A stretch of 64,000 nucleotides of DNA from Kordiimonas pumila (GCF_015240255.1 NZ_CP061205.1:3768501-3832500), one strand, 5' to 3'. Positions 9,386-18,757 are shown, counted from the first letter of the stretch. The notes: generated by a model not told the origin, from the sequence alone. Translations and numbers: made by a program.

Positions 9386-9881
9386 TCTCAACAAAAAAAC
9401 ACCAGGTAACTGGACACTGGTTAGCGACGTTGAAACAATCCCTGCAACAGGTGCTATTGCCGTGCCCGTTGCAGCTCTCACAGCTGACAACAACAGCCTC
9501 CTGAACCGTGAGGGTGGAATTGGTGTGATTGTATCAACCGACACCTCTTACACAGAGCTAGCCCCTCTGGTAGAGAAAGCTGCATTTTTTGCTGTTACTT
9601 TCCCGGGGTTTGGCGATGGTCGAGGTTTTTCTCTCGCTGTACGGCTTAGAAAAGATCTCGGCTTCAAAGGTGAAATTCGAGCTGTTGGCCCTGTCATACC
9701 TGATCAGGCAATGCATCTGATGCGCGCAGGCTTTGATTCTGTTGAAGTAACAGACGCGAGAAAAGATGCTTTTGAAAAAGCCCTGCATCGCTACCAGGAT
9801 TTCTACCAAGCTGATTTTATCGGCACCAATAGCGTTGCCCATGTGCGCCACGGAGCACCCGCTGAAAGGAAAACTTCATGA
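9372..9881 (+). CDS. DUF934 domain-containing protein of the sulfate-assimilation operon
   Basis: A 169-residue protein with the DUF934 signature (FPGFGDGRGFS near residue 77, then a conserved region ending in a Tyr-Gln-rich helix). DUF934 proteins sit between cysI and cysH in many proteobacteria and are presumed accessory to sulfite reductase; no catalytic residues are known to me. The ATG at 9372 is preceded by GGAGG at 9361-9365 and overlaps the cysI end by 14 bases; an upstream in-frame Met at 9264 would lie deep inside cysI and is rejected. The stop overlaps the cysH start. Confidence 0.87.
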   Translation: MVLLSLNKKTPGNWTLVSDVETIPATGAIAVPVAALTADNNSLLNREGGIGVIVSTDTSYTELAPLVEKAAFFAVTFPGFGDGRGFSLAVRLRKDLGFKGEIRAVGPVIPDQAMHLMRAGFDSVEVTDARKDAFEKALHRYQDFYQADFIGTNSVAHVRHGAPAERKTS

Positions 9882-10630
9882 CAGTGCAAACTGCACTAAA
9901 AGAAGGCGACTATTTTGATGCATTGGAGGCAGCCAACTATCTGGATAGCCGCTACGCCAATGCATTGCCTTCAGAAGTTATAGCTGGGGCGCTCAAGTAT
10001 TTTGGGCCCAAAATGGCGATTGTATCATCTTTTGGAGCGGAATCTGCTGTGCTTCTCCACATCGCAGCCAGTGTGTCAAAAGATATTCCCATCCTGTTTC
10101 TTGATACGGGTAAACTCTTTGGGGAAACCAAACGCTACCGCGACACTCTTATTCAGGAAATGGGCCTGACAGATGTGCGGTCTATTTCCCCTGACAAGGA
10201 AGACTTGCAGACAAATGACCCGAAAGGAAACCTCTGGAATTCAACGCCAAATCAGTGCTGTTATATTCGGAAGGTAAAGCCACTTGATAATGTTCTTTCC
10301 GGGTTTCAGGCATGGGCCTCTGGCCGCAAGCGTTTTCAGGGCGGGGTACGTTCATTACTACCACACTTCGAAGCCGGTGATGGCCGCGTAAAAGTGAACC
10401 CTCTTGCCTTTTGGAACAAAGACGACATTGCAGAGTATATCGACAAGCATAACCTGCCTCGCCACCCGCTTGTAGCTGAAGGTTTTGCTTCAATTGGTTG
10501 TATGCCTTGTACTGACCGCGTTGAAGAAGGTGAAAATGAAAGGGCTGGCCGCTGGCGCGGGCAAGCTAAAACAGAATGTGGAATTCATCTTTCCTTAGCT
10601 GAAAATACACGGATTTTGTCACATAAATGA
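9878..10630 (+). CDS. cysH: Phosphoadenylyl/adenylyl-sulfate reductase, iron-sulfur type
   Basis: Reduces activated sulfate to sulfite using thioredoxin or glutaredoxin. The PP-loop motif SSFGAESAVLL is at residues 50-60, and the catalytic cysteine is Cys234 in ECGIH. Cys127-Cys128 and Cys208/Cys211 (GCMPC) form the Cys-Cys...Cys-x2-Cys set that binds a [4Fe-4S] cluster. That set marks the APS reductase type rather than the cluster-free PAPS reductase of Escherichia coli, so the pathway probably works directly from APS. Its ATG overlaps the DUF934 stop (ATGA). It is the last gene of the operon. Confidence 0.93.
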   Translation: MTVQTALKEGDYFDALEAANYLDSRYANALPSEVIAGALKYFGPKMAIVSSFGAESAVLLHIAASVSKDIPILFLDTGKLFGETKRYRDTLIQEMGLTDVRSISPDKEDLQTNDPKGNLWNSTPNQCCYIRKVKPLDNVLSGFQAWASGRKRFQGGVRSLLPHFEAGDGRVKVNPLAFWNKDDIAEYIDKHNLPRHPLVAEGFASIGCMPCTDRVEEGENERAGRWRGQAKTECGIHLSLAENTRILSHK

Positions 10631-10635
10631 CACGG

Positions 10636-10657
10636 GCATATGGTCGTATCCATATGC
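10636..10657. promoter_or_regulatory. Inverted repeat between cysH and the LysR gene
   Basis: GCATATG (10636-10642), eight bases, then CATATGC (10651-10657): perfect 7-bp arms. It begins five bases after the cysH stop and lies 142 bases before the LysR start. No T-tract follows, so a protein-binding site is as likely as a terminator. Confidence 0.4.
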
Positions 10658-10798
10658 AGCTACTAAACAATTCGTGATCAAGAGCTTTAAGCACTTGGCA
10701 TTGGTGAAATCGACACCATATAACTAGTGGTAAGATTTTCTTATCCATCTTTAGGGGGTGGATTTGAAATTGGCTTAACCTGCCATACAGGAGATAGT

Positions 10799-11767
10799 AT
10801 GAAACGGTCCTTGCTTCCTTTGAACGCGCTGCGTGCTTTTGATGCCGCCGCGCGTCACATGAGCTTTAAAATGGCAGCAGATGATCTGGCTGTAACGCCC
10901 GCCGCTATTAGCCAGCAGATCAGATCACTGGAAGACTTTCTGGGTGTCGAGCTTTTTCGTCGAACGAACAGATCCCTTATTCTCACAGAGGCTGCCCAGC
11001 TTTCACTAGCCCCGCTTAAAGATGCGTTCGAGCATATGGAAGCCGCCGTTGATATTTTGACAGACTCCAAAAAGTCAAATGTTCTGAAAGTCAGTGTTTC
11101 GCCGTCTTTTGCGAGCAAGTGGTTGGTGCCCAAGCTAGCGAGCTTTTACGAAATGCGGCCAGACGCTATTGTTAAAATTGATGCCACCATGCACCTAACA
11201 GACTTTAAAGCGTCTGATACAGATATTGCCATTCGTTATGGCCAAGGAAAGTACCCCGGCCTGTTTGTGGAAGAAATTCTAAAAGAAACGATTTTCCCGG
11301 TTTGCTCGCCAGACCTCCTGAAAGATTGCTCTATTGGCACAACTGCATGCAGTGTGCTGCGCCACACACTTATTCATGATGATAGCTCAATAGAGGACGC
11401 AAGCGCCCCCAATTGGGCCATGTGGCTAAAGGCTGCGGGGGTTGAAGCTCCGGACGGTATGCCTGCCCTGCATTTTAACAGTAATGCGCTTGCAATCGAG
11501 GCCGCTGTTGCAGGCAGGGGGATTGCCCTCGCACGGTCCGCTATTGCCGAAGAAGATATGAAAGCGGGCCGGTTGATAAAACCATTTGGTGAAGCCGTTC
11601 CTGTAGACTTTGCCCATTATATCGTGTGCCCTGAAGATAAACTTAAAAATGAACGCGTTATAGAGTTTATCGAATGGATGCGCAGAGAAACAGCGCCAGA
11701 GCAGTCAACAGAACATGATTTTCTGCCTGCAAAAAGCCATACCCCCTTGCACGTTGTCTCTGCTTAA
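10799..11767 (+). CDS. LysR-type transcriptional regulator, GcvA-like
   Basis: A 322-residue LysR regulator. The winged helix-turn-helix is at residues 5-65 (LPLNALRAFDAAARH; TPAAISQQIRSLE; FRRTNRSLILT), and the periplasmic-binding-protein-like effector domain follows. The opening PLNALRAFDAAARH is typical of the GcvA/AmpR-like group. The chosen ATG at 10799 follows CAGGAGA; an upstream frame beginning at 10727 adds non-conserved residues. It sits after the cys operon, but nothing in the sequence shows that it regulates those genes. Confidence 0.9.
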   Translation: MKRSLLPLNALRAFDAAARHMSFKMAADDLAVTPAAISQQIRSLEDFLGVELFRRTNRSLILTEAAQLSLAPLKDAFEHMEAAVDILTDSKKSNVLKVSVSPSFASKWLVPKLASFYEMRPDAIVKIDATMHLTDFKASDTDIAIRYGQGKYPGLFVEEILKETIFPVCSPDLLKDCSIGTTACSVLRHTLIHDDSSIEDASAPNWAMWLKAAGVEAPDGMPALHFNSNALAIEAAVAGRGIALARSAIAEEDMKAGRLIKPFGEAVPVDFAHYIVCPEDKLKNERVIEFIEWMRRETAPEQSTEHDFLPAKSHTPLHVVSA

Positions 11768-11937
11768 GAACGCAAGTGCAGGTTTGGCAATAGACACTTT
11801 TTTCAAGAATCCGTGGTTAAAGCATATAAATACACGGTGTAATCAGGCAGAATGATACTGTTGAATAAACAAGAGTGAATTCCCATAAAAATACGCTATA
11901 CTGCCGTGGTTTGGTTAGCAGTATGGAGTAAGGATAC

Positions 11938-12663
11938 GTGCCGTTGCACCTGTATAGAGTTTTGTTGTGCCTGATAGCCGCTGTGTATTTGCAAACTGGC
12001 AATAGAGTGTTTGCCAAAGCCGACAACACCTGCCTGACCATTAGTACGTCACCCGACAAATTTGCTTTTGAGCAACAACTGCAGAATAGAATAGAAGCGA
12101 TTTACAAGCAGGCAGGCCTCTGTGTGAACTGGATAAACCTTCCTCCCATGCGAGCAAACCGGCTTTTGCTTGACGGCACCATAGACGGGAACCTTATTAG
12201 GCCAGAAGAGCTTGTAAAGAGAACCAACCCAAGCTGGTTTTACCTACCGACGCCTCTTTTTGAAGCAGAACCAACCATGATCATTGCTTCAAAACTTAAG
12301 TATGATTGTACCAACAAAAGCCTTAAAGGCATAAAGCTTGGTTATCCTTACGGCAAAGGCTGGGTGGACCGAAACATTAAGAAATACGGCCCAGAACTAC
12401 TGCCTCTCACAAACCTACATGAAGTCAATGAACTGATTACCCGTCATAGAATTGATGCCTTTATTTTTGATAAGGCCCATGTGCTGGCGATAAAAGAAGA
12501 AATAGACAAAACTGGCTTTGAAACCAACATATGCTATTGGCCAAAGGTAAAAATTTACCATGTCATGCACACACGTCACATTGATAAAAAAGATCTATTA
12601 GACAGTATTTTGGCTAATATGTCGCCCGCACCACAAAATGACTTTATAAAAAACGCCCGCTAA
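11938..12663 (+). CDS. Periplasmic solute-binding-like protein (SBP_bac_3 type)
   Basis: A 241-residue protein with a hydrophobic N-terminal signal segment (residues 4-26) and a fold resembling bacterial extracellular solute-binding proteins family 3: a paired-lobe pattern with RANRLLLDGTIDG near residue 68 and a hinge near GIKLGYPYGKGW (139-150). No permease or ATPase gene is adjacent, so it may be a sensory or orphan binding protein. Start GTG at 11938, preceded by AAGGA. A TATACT -10-like box lies at about 11891 in the upstream region. Confidence 0.6.
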   Translation: MPLHLYRVLLCLIAAVYLQTGNRVFAKADNTCLTISTSPDKFAFEQQLQNRIEAIYKQAGLCVNWINLPPMRANRLLLDGTIDGNLIRPEELVKRTNPSWFYLPTPLFEAEPTMIIASKLKYDCTNKSLKGIKLGYPYGKGWVDRNIKKYGPELLPLTNLHEVNELITRHRIDAFIFDKAHVLAIKEEIDKTGFETNICYWPKVKIYHVMHTRHIDKKDLLDSILANMSPAPQNDFIKNAR

Positions 12664-12749
12664 GGCCGTATTAAGTCATAAAATGGTAATATCCCGTTTG
12701 CCCTACCGGCTTTCCCGCCCTATCTAATTAAAAACAACAAATATACCGA

Positions 12750-13682
12750 GTGGACAAAAACCGAATGCTGGAAGCACCCATCACCTATGACAAATGGGGT
12801 CAGTGCGGGAAATATTTTGAATGGAAAAACCACAATGTTTTTTTCCAGCGCGGCGGTAATGGTCAGAGCCTATTACTATTGCACGGCTTCCCTACCTGTA
12901 GTTGGGACTGGAGCTGGTTATCACCACACCTGATAAAACGCTTTTATATGGTACAGCCAGACCTGCTCGATTATGGACGCAGCCTAAATGCAAGCGGAAC
13001 ACCTTGCAGCATTATGGATCAGGCAGATATGATAGAAGCCCTGATGAAACAACGCGGCATCAAGGCTACACATATTTTAGCCCACGATGTAGGTGACAGC
13101 GTGGCTCAAGAACTGATCGCCCGGCACAACGAAAGCACCCTTTCGTTTCGGATTTTAAGCTGTGTTCTCTTAAACGGTGGCGTTATTCCATCCCTGCACA
13201 AAGCCCGGGCCGTGCAACATTTACTTGCTGGGCCTTTTGGCAAGTGGGTGCCCAGGCTCATTACCAAAGACCGGTTTCTGAAAGCCTTTGCCGATGTCTT
13301 TTCAAAGCACACCCGCCCCAAAGGCCCTGTTCTTAACGCATTCTGGCCTGCAATTTTAGGAGCAAATGGCAAAGCTTCCCTCCCACGCCGCATACAATAT
13401 ATGGCTGAGCGTAAGAAACAGGCTAACAGGTGGACAGCTGCTTTGAAGAATGCGCATTTGCCACTTATGTATGTATGTGGCATGGCAGATCCGGTATCAG
13501 GTGCTCATATGGCAGATGGCTTTGAGATGCTGGTGCCCAAAGCAAGACTGGTTCGTCTGCCGGGCATTGGGCACTACCCTCAATGCGAAGCGCCAGAAAC
13601 AGTCGCGGAAATTATGCATCAATTTCATGACTGTATTGTTGAAAAACAAAACAGGCAAAAAGTAGCGCAGCCCACATATTGA
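12750..13682 (+). CDS. Alpha/beta hydrolase, epoxide hydrolase/haloalkane dehalogenase-like
   Basis: A 310-residue alpha/beta hydrolase. HGFPTCSWDWSWL contains the oxyanion-hole HGFP motif. The nucleophile elbow reads AHDVGDS, so the nucleophile is Asp113, not serine; this is the pattern of epoxide hydrolases and haloalkane dehalogenases. The catalytic His is likely in GIGHYPQCEAPE near residue 270. A cap domain lies between residues 140 and 230. The substrate is unknown. The listed start is GTG at 12750; ATG at 12765 is an alternative, and neither has a good ribosome binding site. Confidence 0.82.
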   Translation: MDKNRMLEAPITYDKWGQCGKYFEWKNHNVFFQRGGNGQSLLLLHGFPTCSWDWSWLSPHLIKRFYMVQPDLLDYGRSLNASGTPCSIMDQADMIEALMKQRGIKATHILAHDVGDSVAQELIARHNESTLSFRILSCVLLNGGVIPSLHKARAVQHLLAGPFGKWVPRLITKDRFLKAFADVFSKHTRPKGPVLNAFWPAILGANGKASLPRRIQYMAERKKQANRWTAALKNAHLPLMYVCGMADPVSGAHMADGFEMLVPKARLVRLPGIGHYPQCEAPETVAEIMHQFHDCIVEKQNRQKVAQPTY

Positions 13683-13757
13683 TCTCAGATTAGAGGCTTG
13701 CTTAATATTCATACGCGATTAAAGTGTCCGGCCTCGTATCAAAAAAGCGACACGAAA

Positions 13758-14966
13758 ATGCACACAGTACCCCCAACCAAAGCTGCCGCTATTCTGGCCT
13801 GCACTCTTATTGTAGCAGGTACTGTTCTGTTGCTTTCGGCTATTGATCTGGTTTTACCTTCTGTACCTGATATGCCAGAAATATTTGGTACCACCATCGC
13901 CCATAGCCAGCTTGTAATCGCGGCCTTTGTAGGTGGCTCAACCATTGGTATGTTAATATACGGTAGCCTTGCCGCTCATTATGGCCGCCGAAGGTTATTC
14001 ATCGCCTCTCTGGCAACCTACATCGTTTTTACCGTCTTAGCTATTTTCAGCCCTGATATATGGTCACTTGTGGTTCTTCGCTTTTTGCAGGGAGCTGCTG
14101 CATCTGGTACTGCAGCCCTTGCGCCCGGTCTCATTCGCAGCCTGTTTTCTGAACTAGGAGCTATGAAAGCTCTAAGTGCCATGGGCAGCATTGAGGCCTT
14201 GGTGCCTGGCCTTGCGCCCCTTGCTGGCGCATGGCTGCATGTGCATTATGGCTGGACCGCATCCTTCACCGTTACGGCAGCCCTTGTTACTTTTATTTGC
14301 CTTATTATTGTTATCCGCCCGCGCCTCATACCCAGTATTGGTACCAGCCACAATAAAGCGGCTGGGGGCTATCTGAAGCTTTTAAAAAGCCCAACGTACC
14401 TTAGATATGCTATGGGCCATGCCTGTGTACTTGGTGGTTTGCTATGCTTCGTTTTTTCTGCCCCTGCTATTATTATTGAAACAATGAACGGTGAAATTCA
14501 CGACTTTATCTATATGCAAATGACCGGTGTTACATGCTTTATCATCACAGCAAATATTTCTGGCAATTTAGTAAAACGGTATGGGGTTGAACCTATTATT
14601 ATGGCGGGTACTCTCATAGCCTGCATGGGGGTCCTTGTACTGCTTTTCTACAGCTTGATCGGGCCCAACAAGCCAGAGCATCTGCTCTTTATGTTTTGGA
14701 TTTTAAACACTGGCCTTGGCCTACGCGGCGGCCCTGGGTTTGTGCAAGCGCTTTCTGCTTCAAACGGTGATGACGACAGGGCATCCGCTATTCTTCTAGT
14801 AGCTGTTACAGGCTTTGCTGCCATCGCCACAGCACTTGTTGCCCCTTTCATTCAATACGGCCTTATTGCCCTTAGCATAACAACTTGCATTATTGTATTG
14901 CCCTCAGTATTTCTCATGCTGTTTATCAAACCGCTTGGTTATACCGCCCCTACACTCGGAGAGTAA
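13758..14966 (+). CDS. MFS transporter, Bcr/CflA-type drug exporter
   Basis: About 402 residues with roughly 12 hydrophobic segments. The opening segments (LSAIDLVLPSVPDMPEIF) and the loop YGSLAAHYGRRRLF, the MFS motif between segments 2 and 3, match the Bcr/CflA family of drug:H+ antiporters. The ATG at 13758 is preferred because the protein then begins just before the first membrane helix; a TTG at 13698 would add 20 residues. The aminotransferase gene starts 3 bases after the stop, so the two are co-transcribed. The cargo is unknown; an amino-acid-related compound is a guess from that neighbour. Confidence 0.8.
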   Translation: MHTVPPTKAAAILACTLIVAGTVLLLSAIDLVLPSVPDMPEIFGTTIAHSQLVIAAFVGGSTIGMLIYGSLAAHYGRRRLFIASLATYIVFTVLAIFSPDIWSLVVLRFLQGAAASGTAALAPGLIRSLFSELGAMKALSAMGSIEALVPGLAPLAGAWLHVHYGWTASFTVTAALVTFICLIIVIRPRLIPSIGTSHNKAAGGYLKLLKSPTYLRYAMGHACVLGGLLCFVFSAPAIIIETMNGEIHDFIYMQMTGVTCFIITANISGNLVKRYGVEPIIMAGTLIACMGVLVLLFYSLIGPNKPEHLLFMFWILNTGLGLRGGPGFVQALSASNGDDDRASAILLVAVTGFAAIATALVAPFIQYGLIALSITTCIIVLPSVFLMLFIKPLGYTAPTLGE

Positions 14967-14969
14967 TTT

Positions 14970-15824
14970 ATGTCCCGCATCGCTTACGTTAATGGTGCCT
15001 ACCTTCCAATGGATACTGCCTTTATTCATATTGAAGACCGGGCAAACCAGTTTGCCGATGCCGTGTATGAAGTAGTAACAGTTTATAATGGTCGCTTCAT
15101 TGATATGGACGCCCATATTGACAGGCTAGAGCGCTCCCTTAATGAGCTACATATACAAATGCCGATGGCACGCTCTGCCATGATGGTCGTGCTCGCTGAA
15201 ACGGCCCGCAAAAATCGGGCAACAAATGCTATCCTTTATATTCAGGTGTCTCGCGGTATTGTAAAACGGGATCACGCTTTCCCTGTTGCTGCAAGGCCTT
15301 GCTTAACGGTTACCTGCCGACGCTTTGATTTTGCCGCCGTTAAAGCACGTGCTGAAAAAGGAATAAAAACCATTACTACTCCCGACATTCGCTGGGGTAG
15401 ATGCGACATAAAATCTACATCCTTGCTACCAAACGTACTGGCAAAACAGGCTGCTAAAGAACAAGGAGCTGCTGAGGCAATCATGCTTGATGAAGCTGGC
15501 AATATTACAGAAGGTAGCAGCACCAATGTGTGGATGGTAACAAAAGACGGCGTGCTGGTAACACGCTCCATTGACGATAATATCTTGCCCGGCATTACCC
15601 GCGCAGCAGTGATGACAATCGCCCGTGACTTTCAAATCAAGATTGAAGAACGTGCTTTCAGTCTTGCTGAAGCTCAAAATGCTGCAGAAATGTTCTTAAC
15701 CAGCAGCACAAACTGTGCCATGCCTATTATTATGGTAGATACTAAAAAAATTGGCGACGGCAAACCCGGCAGCACTACAAAGCGTATTGTAGACGCCTAT
15801 TGGTCCATGATGGAGAAGGCGTGA
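14970..15824 (+). CDS. dat: D-amino-acid transaminase (class IV, PLP)
   Basis: A 284-residue class IV aminotransferase. Lys148 in CDIKSTSLLPNVLAK is the PLP lysine, and EGSSTNVWMV is the conserved cofactor loop. The sequence RWGRCDIKS and overall size match D-alanine aminotransferase (EC 2.6.1.21), which converts D-alanine and 2-oxoglutarate to pyruvate and D-glutamate, feeding peptidoglycan synthesis. Branched-chain aminotransferase is less likely. It lies 3 bases after the MFS gene and is probably translated from the same mRNA. Confidence 0.88.
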   Translation: MSRIAYVNGAYLPMDTAFIHIEDRANQFADAVYEVVTVYNGRFIDMDAHIDRLERSLNELHIQMPMARSAMMVVLAETARKNRATNAILYIQVSRGIVKRDHAFPVAARPCLTVTCRRFDFAAVKARAEKGIKTITTPDIRWGRCDIKSTSLLPNVLAKQAAKEQGAAEAIMLDEAGNITEGSSTNVWMVTKDGVLVTRSIDDNILPGITRAAVMTIARDFQIKIEERAFSLAEAQNAAEMFLTSSTNCAMPIIMVDTKKIGDGKPGSTTKRIVDAYWSMMEKA

Positions 15825-15877
15825 CCGGTGCGATCATCAAGGCCTGATTGTTCGGTTACAGCAAATTAGAGAAGGTT

Positions 15878-17191
15878 TTACTCTTTTGTGTCGCTAGCGT
15901 CTAAAGACTTGGCCGCCAGAATACTTCTTTTCAGCTCCACCACCATATGTGGGTATGGGAATTCAATTCCATGTTCATGAAACTTATCCCATATACGCAG
16001 CATAACCGCACTTGCTATGTTTGAAACCCCGTTTTGCGGGTCTTCAATCCACATCCTGAGTTCCAGATCAACCCCGTTTTCGCCAAAGTTTTTCAACAGT
16101 GTTCTGGGCTCAGGCACTTTCAGCACTCGGTCTTCTTCAAGCCCCGCTTCATTCATAAGGTCCATGGCTTTTTTGATGTCAGATTCATAAGAAACCTGCA
16201 CGGGTATTTTTCGGCGAACCAAGCTATGGGTATGTGACCAGTTAACAACTGGCTGGGTGATCATGTCTTCGTTTGGGATCAAGAACTCGGTACCATCACG
16301 GGTGATCACACTTGTGTAGCGAGCAGCAAGCCGGTTAATAGTGCCATAAGTACCCTGTGTTTCAATAACATCGCCCGGCTTAATAGACCTGTCCATCAAC
16401 AGAATTATGCCAGATATAAAGTTACCAACAACCTTTTGCAGACCAAAACCGATACCAACACCAAGAGCACCACCAAAGACTGCAAGCGCCGTTAAGTTTA
16501 TACCTGTTGCATTAAGCGAGATTAGAAATGCGATAGAGACCAGAAGTATCTTACCAATCTTGGTCATTAATTCCTTAGCGGAAGGCGGCACGCTTTTCAT
16601 GGACTTTACCTGCCGCTCCAAAAGCGCAGACAGTGCAAACGCTGCCCATATCAAGAAAGCAAAGGTAACAAGCCCTGTAATAACCGACAAAGCACTAATC
16701 TGAATCTCACCAAGCGACAGTTTAGCGCCGTCAAGCACTGTCATAATGGGGTCAAGCAAGCCCATAATATTAAGAGCCGCAACCGACCACGCACCGTAAG
16801 CAATAAGGCGTGCCAGTTCGCGGTTTGCAATAACGCCGACAACAAGCCTGATAACAAGCCATGCCGTATAAAGGTTGGCAGCAATCGTTAACAGGTAGGT
16901 ATGGATAAACGGCGATAGCACGAGAACCGCAGTCCACATTAGCATAATCGCGATTGCCGCTGAAATGATGGGGTGCAAAAAGCGCCTATCAGCCTTCTGA
17001 ACAAGCTCATGACTGCCAAAAGCCTTCATGATACTGCGATGCAAAAAGCTACTGGTAAAATTCGATACCAAAATGATGCTAATAATAACAGCAAGCTCAA
17101 TAAGTCGGGCCGTTTCCAGAAAATTAGTCTGGAGCAAAACCCAGGTATCAAGAAAAAATGCCTGTAATTTATGGATCAATTCAGCTTTCAT
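15878..17191 (-). CDS. Mechanosensitive ion channel, MscS family
   Basis: A 437-residue membrane protein with about five hydrophobic segments before the MscS core. The pore helix region reads FGGALGVGIGFGLQKVVGNF, with the glycine/alanine packing typical of MscS TM3, followed by the beta domain (DRSIKPGDVIETQGTYG) and a C-terminal alpha/beta domain. It releases solutes on osmotic downshock. The extra N-terminal segments resemble the medium-length MscS homologues. The ATG is at 17189-17191. It sits 9 bases downstream of tadA on the same strand, so the two may be co-transcribed. Confidence 0.9.
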   Translation of the reverse strand: MKAELIHKLQAFFLDTWVLLQTNFLETARLIELAVIISIILVSNFTSSFLHRSIMKAFGSHELVQKADRRFLHPIISAAIAIMLMWTAVLVLSPFIHTYLLTIAANLYTAWLVIRLVVGVIANRELARLIAYGAWSVAALNIMGLLDPIMTVLDGAKLSLGEIQISALSVITGLVTFAFLIWAAFALSALLERQVKSMKSVPPSAKELMTKIGKILLVSIAFLISLNATGINLTALAVFGGALGVGIGFGLQKVVGNFISGIILLMDRSIKPGDVIETQGTYGTINRLAARYTSVITRDGTEFLIPNEDMITQPVVNWSHTHSLVRRKIPVQVSYESDIKKAMDLMNEAGLEEDRVLKVPEPRTLLKNFGENGVDLELRMWIEDPQNGVSNIASAVMLRIWDKFHEHGIEFPYPHMVVELKRSILAAKSLDASDTKE

Positions 17192-17200
17192 AACGCAACT

Positions 17201-17653
17201 CTAGCGGCGTTTTTTAAAAAAGTCTCTAAGCAATTGTGCTGATTCCATTTCCAGAATGCCGCCGTAAATTTCAGGCCTGTGATGGGTTGTAGGCTGACTG
17301 AAAATTCTGGCTCCTACCGTTATGCCACCGCCTTTTGCGTCATCCGCACCGTAATAAAGCCGGGCGATACGGGCAAAGGCTATCGCCTGCGCACACATGG
17401 CGCAGGGTTCCAGCGTTACATACATGTTACAGCCTACAAGGCGTTCTGACCCCAGTTTTTCGCACGCTGCGCGAATGGCAGTAAGCTCTGCGTGCCCTGT
17501 TGGGTCATGCGCTGCAATCACATTATTCCCAGCGGAAGCAAGCACACGGCCATCAGGCCCCGTTACAACTGCACCAATAGGCACTTCACCACGCACAGCA
17601 GCCGCCCGTGCTTCATCAAGCGCCAATCGCATATGTGGAAACTGGTCAATCAT
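17201..17653 (-). CDS. tadA: tRNA-specific adenosine deaminase (A34 to inosine)
   Basis: A 150-residue nucleoside deaminase of the cytidine-deaminase fold that converts A34 of tRNA-Arg to inosine. The zinc ligand and proton shuttle are in GHAELTA (His54, Glu56) and the other ligands in PCAMC (Cys84, Cys87). The C-terminal basic helix LLRDFFKKRR is typical. The start is set at the ATG at 17651-17653; the frame stays open to 18049 but that stretch overlaps the divergent pseudouridine synthase gene and looks like noise. Confidence 0.92.
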   Translation of the reverse strand: MIDQFPHMRLALDEARAAAVRGEVPIGAVVTGPDGRVLASAGNNVIAAHDPTGHAELTAIRAACEKLGSERLVGCNMYVTLEPCAMCAQAIAFARIARLYYGADDAKGGGITVGARIFSQPTTHHRPEIYGGILEMESAQLLRDFFKKRR

Positions 17654-17723
17654 GACAAAAGGGGTATGGCGTCTTTTGTTATACGTCAACTTATTCCCGT
17701 TGCAGCGCCGCAAATAGAAGCTT

Positions 17724-18740
17724 ATGGTGCGCCCCATGACAGATAATGAAAAAGACATCAACCCAGATGAACAGGCTGGGGAACGCATCGCAAAGGCTCT
17801 TGCCCGCGCTGGCATTGCTTCGCGCCGTGAAGTTGAGCGCATGATTGCAGACGGCCGGGTTTCAGTTGACGGTAAAAAGCTTGATACACCCGCATTTCTA
17901 GTGACCACCCTTGACGGTATCAAGGTCGACGGCGAAGCCATCACGCAGGTATCCGAGACCAAATTATGGCGCATGCACAAGCGCCGCGGTACGCTAACAA
18001 CGCACCGTGACCCAGAAGGGCGGCCAACGGTTTTTGAAAAGTTACCCACTCATATGGGCCGTGTTATCTCCGTTGGCCGGTTAGACATGAACACCGAAGG
18101 CCTCTTGCTTCTTACCAATGACGGCGAGCTTGCCCGCTGGCTTGAACTGCCTAAAAACGAGGTTATCCGTCGGTACCGGGTGCGGGTTCATGGCCGTGTT
18201 GATGAACGTATTCTTGCCAGCTTAAAAAATGGTTTGACCATTGAGGGCACACACTATGGTTCAATTGAAGCATCGCTTGAGCGCCAGCAGGAAGGCGCAA
18301 ATGCTTGGGTTACTGTTGCGATTCGCGAAGGTAAAAACCGCGAGGTTCGCCGAGTTATGGAACATTTAGGCCTAGCTGTTAACCGGCTGATCCGCACCCA
18401 TTACGGTCCGTTTTCACTTGGCACCCTAACAGATGGCACAGTGGCACAGGTGGGCGAAAAACAATTACACGAAGTGCTAAGTGATTATTTTTCAACAGAA
18501 AAACAAAGCGTCGTTGCGCCCAAAATTCGGCACACGCCAGAAAAGTGGGCCAAAGCAAAACCAAAGGCCACCAAACCCGGCGACATTCGCCGCCGCAAAG
18601 CAAAAAACGGTGACTTTACGTCTGATCGCCCCGGCAAAAACACGAGCCGTCCCGGAGCAAGCGATCGCGGACGCGGGCCAAAACCATCAGGCAACACACT
18701 GACGCTTAGGCCTAACCGTGGCTCACCCAAAGGCCGGTAA
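17724..18740 (+). CDS. rluB: rRNA pseudouridine synthase (RluB/RsuA family)
   Basis: Isomerises uridine in 23S rRNA. An S4 RNA-binding domain is at residues 18-70 (GERIAKALARAGIASRRE), followed by the RsuA-type catalytic domain with GRLDMNTEGLLLLTNDGE, in which Asp121 is the catalytic residue. NREVRRVMEHLGL is also family-specific. After residue 250 comes a Lys/Arg/Pro/Gly-rich tail typical of alphaproteobacterial RluB. The ATG at 17724 or the one at 17736 can serve as the start. RsmD follows 17 bases later, so two ribosome-modification genes form an operon. Confidence 0.9.
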   Translation: MVRPMTDNEKDINPDEQAGERIAKALARAGIASRREVERMIADGRVSVDGKKLDTPAFLVTTLDGIKVDGEAITQVSETKLWRMHKRRGTLTTHRDPEGRPTVFEKLPTHMGRVISVGRLDMNTEGLLLLTNDGELARWLELPKNEVIRRYRVRVHGRVDERILASLKNGLTIEGTHYGSIEASLERQQEGANAWVTVAIREGKNREVRRVMEHLGLAVNRLIRTHYGPFSLGTLTDGTVAQVGEKQLHEVLSDYFSTEKQSVVAPKIRHTPEKWAKAKPKATKPGDIRRRKAKNGDFTSDRPGKNTSRPGASDRGRGPKPSGNTLTLRPNRGSPKGR

Positions 18741-18757
18741 CCTATAGGCAAAACGTT

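Noticed and set aside
17654-18049. N-terminal extension of tadA
   Set aside because: The frame overlaps the divergent pseudouridine synthase gene and lacks tadA-like residues; the normal 150-residue enzyme starts at 17653.
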